A stretch of 64,000 bases of DNA. Origin: Janibacter sp. DB-40 (lineage in GTDB: Bacteria > Actinomycetota > Actinomycetes > Actinomycetales > Dermatophilaceae). The notes below the pieces were generated by a model. It searched no databases. It was not told the DNA's origin and worked only from the letters and a program-made list of their open reading frames with translations. This document shows positions 61,793 through 64,000 of this stretch, one piece after another (position 1 is the stretch's first letter; the number at the start of each line of letters is the position of its first letter). The stretch covers positions 1,240,001 to 1,304,000 of the forward strand of contig NZ_CP120360.1 in assembly GCF_029510815.1 (NCBI RefSeq), read 5' to 3'. The position numbers and the translations under genes are program-made.

Positions 61793-63436
61793 ATGGATGA
61801 CGTGACAGTGCACGAGCTCGACGCGGACGGACCGCACGAGCGGCCGGCGCGACCGGGGACGGTGACCGAGGCCTGGCACCGACGGGTCGCTGCCGGACCG
61901 GACGCGCCCGCGATCGCGTGGTTCGACGCCACCTACACCGCGGCCGAGGTCGACGACCTCGCGGGCTCGCTCGCGGTCGCCCTCGCCGAGCGCGGCGTCG
62001 GCGCGAAGGATCGCGTCGGGATCCACCTGCAGAACGTCCCCCAGTACGCGATCAGCCTGCTCGCCCTGTGGAAGCTCGGCGCCACCGCCGTCGTGCTCAA
62101 CCCGATGTACCTCGGCGGCGAGCTCGAGCAGCCGGTCGCCGACTCGGGTGCGATCGGCATCATCACGACCGACCGGGACGTGGCGGCCGTGCGCGAGAGC
62201 GTGCAGCGCACCGCGGTCCGGTGGGTGCTCAGCACCGACGAGCGCGACCTGCAGGGACGCGATGACCCGCGGATGTCCCCGGAGCAGGCGAGGGTCGAGG
62301 CTTCCGCCGACGGCGACCTCGTGCACCTCATGCGGCGCCACGCCGGCCGGCAGCCCGAGCCGGTCGGGACCGGACCCGAGGACCTCGCCCTGCTGACCTA
62401 CACCTCGGGGACGACCGGCCCGCCGAAGGGGGCGATGAACTCCCACGCGAACGTCGTCACCGTGGCGACGACCTTCGCCGAGTTCGTCGGGGTGGAGGAC
62501 GGCGACGTCGTCCTGGCCATCGCCCCCCTCTTCCACATCACCGGCGCGGTCATCAACGCGGTGCTCGGCCTGGTCCACGGGACGACCCTCGTCTTCACCG
62601 GACGGTTCCATGCCGAGGTCGTGCTCGACGCCTTCCACGAGCACGGCGTCACCTTCACCATCGGGTCGATCACGGCGTTCAACGCGCTCATGCGTCTCGA
62701 CCACGCGAGCGCCGAGCACTTCGCCTCGGTCAAGACGCTCTACAGCGGTGGCGCACCGATCCCGCCGTCGACGGTCGAGCGCTTCGAGGAGCGCTTCGGC
62801 CACTACATCCACAACGGCTACGGCATGACCGAGACCACCTCCGGTGTCATCGCGGTCCCACCCGGCAGTCGGGCACCCGTCGACGGGGCCAGCGGCACGC
62901 TGTCGATCGGCAAGCCACTGCCCGGTGTGGGCGCCGCGGTGGTCGGTCCGGACGACCGTCCGGTCGCACCGGGGGAGCAGGGCGAGCTCGTCCTCACCGG
63001 TCCCCAGATGGTGCGCGGCTACTGGCGAAACCCGGAGGCGACCGAGGCGACGATGCCCGGCGGGCGCCTGCACACCGGCGACGGCGCGGTCATCGACGAG
63101 GACGGCTGGGTCTACCTCGTCGACCGGCTCAAGGACCAGATCAACACCTCCGGCTACAAGGTGTGGCCACGCGAGGTCGAGGACGTGCTCTACCAGCACC
63201 CGGCCGTCTTCGAGGCGGCCGTGGTCGGCCTGCCCGACGAGTACCGCGGCGAGGAGGTCACCGCCTTCGTCTCGCTCAAGGAGGGGGCGAAGGGGGACGA
63301 GGCCGAGCTGCGCCAGTTCGTCGCCGACCGCCTCGCCGCCTACAAGCGACCGCGCCATGTCCACGTCGTCGGCGACCTGCCGAAGACCCAGACGGGAAAG
63401 ATCCGCCGCCGCGCGCTGCGTGACGACGCGGTCTGA
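61793..63436 (+). CDS. AMP-dependent acyl-CoA synthetase/ligase
   Basis: 547-aa ANL enzyme. Motifs are LTYTSGTTGPPKGAMNSHAN, HNGYGMTETTSGV, GRLHTGDGAVIDEDGWVYLV, DRLKDQINTSGYKVWPREVE, and the C-terminal catalytic Lys in LPKTQTGKIRRRAL. It forms a CoA thioester from a carboxylic acid, with long-chain, cyclohexane-carboxylate or aromatic acids as possible substrates. ATG 61793 is 23 bp after the TetR operator; the ribosome site AAGGA is rather far. It is followed after 45 nt by an MHS transporter gene that may import the acid substrate. Confidence 0.9.
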   Translation: MDDVTVHELDADGPHERPARPGTVTEAWHRRVAAGPDAPAIAWFDATYTAAEVDDLAGSLAVALAERGVGAKDRVGIHLQNVPQYAISLLALWKLGATAVVLNPMYLGGELEQPVADSGAIGIITTDRDVAAVRESVQRTAVRWVLSTDERDLQGRDDPRMSPEQARVEASADGDLVHLMRRHAGRQPEPVGTGPEDLALLTYTSGTTGPPKGAMNSHANVVTVATTFAEFVGVEDGDVVLAIAPLFHITGAVINAVLGLVHGTTLVFTGRFHAEVVLDAFHEHGVTFTIGSITAFNALMRLDHASAEHFASVKTLYSGGAPIPPSTVERFEERFGHYIHNGYGMTETTSGVIAVPPGSRAPVDGASGTLSIGKPLPGVGAAVVGPDDRPVAPGEQGELVLTGPQMVRGYWRNPEATEATMPGGRLHTGDGAVIDEDGWVYLVDRLKDQINTSGYKVWPREVEDVLYQHPAVFEAAVVGLPDEYRGEEVTAFVSLKEGAKGDEAELRQFVADRLAAYKRPRHVHVVGDLPKTQTGKIRRRALRDDAV

Positions 63437-63481
63437 CCCCCTTCGCACCACTCCCCACCCTCCCCTGAGAAGGAAGACGAC

Positions 63482-64000
63482 ATGACCACCTCGAACGCCC
63501 GGACAGTGGCCACCGGTGACATCCGCACCGGCCCCGAGCTCACCACCCGCAGCAACCCCTCCGCCCGACGATCCCTCGTCGCGAGCACGATCGGCCAGCT
63601 CTTCGAGTGGTACGAGTGGACCGCCTACGCGGTCTTCGCCCCCTTCATCGCCGCGGTGATGTTCAACGACAGCAACCCGGTCTCGGCGCTGCTCGCGACG
63701 CTCGCGGTCTTCGCGGTCGGGTTCCTCATGCGGCCCCTCGGAGGGGTCGTCTTCGGGCGGATCGCCGACGTCAAGGGACGCAAGTACGTCCTCATCGTCA
63801 CGATGCTGATGATGGCCTCGGCGAGCCTCGTCATGGGGCTGCTGCCGGGGTACGAGAGCATCGGCATCCTCGCCTCGGTGCTGCTGCTGGCCAGCCGGAT
63901 GATCCAGGGCTTCGCGCACGGTGGCGAGTCGGCGACGGCGAACACCTACGTCGCCGAGATCGCGCCCCCGCACCGCCGCGGCATGTGGGGCAGCCTCGTC
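63482..64000 (+). CDS. MHS-family MFS transporter (3'-truncated by window)
   Basis: The first 173 codons are present; the frame is open to the window end. Features of the metabolite:H+ symporter group are visible: SLVASTIGQLFEWYEWTAYA in helix 1, AVFAVGFLMRPLGGVVFGRI leading into the ADVKGRKYVLIVTMLMM motif, and the motif SRMIQGFAHGGESATANTYV. Relatives carry dicarboxylates, alpha-ketoglutarate, shikimate or betaine. GAAGGAAG lies 5 nt before the ATG. It probably works with the CoA ligase upstream in uptake and activation of an organic acid. Confidence 0.9.
   Translation, partial: MTTSNARTVATGDIRTGPELTTRSNPSARRSLVASTIGQLFEWYEWTAYAVFAPFIAAVMFNDSNPVSALLATLAVFAVGFLMRPLGGVVFGRIADVKGRKYVLIVTMLMMASASLVMGLLPGYESIGILASVLLLASRMIQGFAHGGESATANTYVAEIAPPHRRGMWGSLV

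Noticed and set aside
61730..63973. 747-residue minus-strand open frame opposite the CoA ligase and transporter
   Set aside because: Shadow frame; its composition is that of antisense GC-rich coding DNA and it crosses the TetR operator.

Overview
This is a high-GC (about 70%) actinobacterial chromosome segment. The gene order murC-ftsQ-ftsZ-pgeF-yggS-sepF-yggT-divIVA with no ftsA, a GTG-started ftsZ, frequent 4-nt gene overlaps and leaderless promoters fit a member of the Micrococcales. An Intrasporangiaceae/Janibacter-type genome is my best guess, but that is inference from style, not from a search. No rRNA, tRNA, CRISPR, transposase, integrase or phage gene is seen. The window opens inside murC and closes inside an MFS transporter gene.

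Layout. (1) 1-6.9 kb: end of the division and cell-wall cluster. (2) 7.1-9.2 kb: a DksA/TraR-type zinc-finger protein, lspA and an RluA-family pseudouridine synthase. (3) 9.2-10.1 kb: a DUF2975 membrane protein with its Cro/C1-type regulator behind an AT-rich dyad. (4) 10.1-17.6 kb: an acyl-CoA synthetase, the replicative polymerase dnaE (leaderless) and an S9 oligopeptidase. (5) 17.7-28.7 kb: a divergent acyl-CoA catabolic cluster. Seven tightly coupled minus-strand genes (DinB-fold protein, AtuA-like, acyl-CoA dehydrogenase, carboxylase beta, biotin-containing carboxylase alpha, enoyl-CoA hydratase, TetR) face a plus-strand acyl-CoA dehydrogenase and SDR, with a palindrome in the shared promoter. 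It resembles the leucine/isovalerate (liu) and acyclic-terpene (atu) pathways. (6) 28.7-38.7 kb: lipoprotein, flavodoxin, an ABC exporter with a two-component system whose response regulator is frameshifted, a MOSC protein, MFS, an Excalibur lipoprotein with an exported HNH nuclease, and a VOC protein. (7) 38.8-41.3 kb: PfkB kinase, surE and an alpha/beta hydrolase. (8) 41.4-44.8 kb: MFS-kynA-kynU (tryptophan to kynurenine and anthranilate). (9) 44.8-47.1 kb: a DUF1989 protein, a cobalamin adenosyltransferase and a flavin reductase. (10) 47.1-50.1 kb: a large LuxR ATPase regulator followed by a 65-codon gene bracketed by two near-identical palindromes. (11) 50.3-54.5 kb: redox enzymes and an MFS exporter. 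(12) 54.7-58.9 kb: fahA, an uncharacterised gene, hmgA and an IclR regulator (homogentisate catabolism) with a clear promoter and dyad. (13) 59-64 kb: a Tat-exported M20 peptidase, then a TetR-controlled acyl-CoA synthetase and an MHS-type transporter.

The accessory content is dominated by amino-acid and acyl-CoA catabolism (leucine or terpenoid, tryptophan, tyrosine), each with a local regulator or transporter. The most unusual structures are: a dispersed 20-bp element that has amplified twice, once in frame inside the AtuA-like gene and once between convergent genes; a strongly over-represented 9-mer, CGAAGGGGG; the palindrome-flanked mini-gene behind the LuxR regulator; and the unknown protein at the maleylacetoacetate step of the homogentisate operon.
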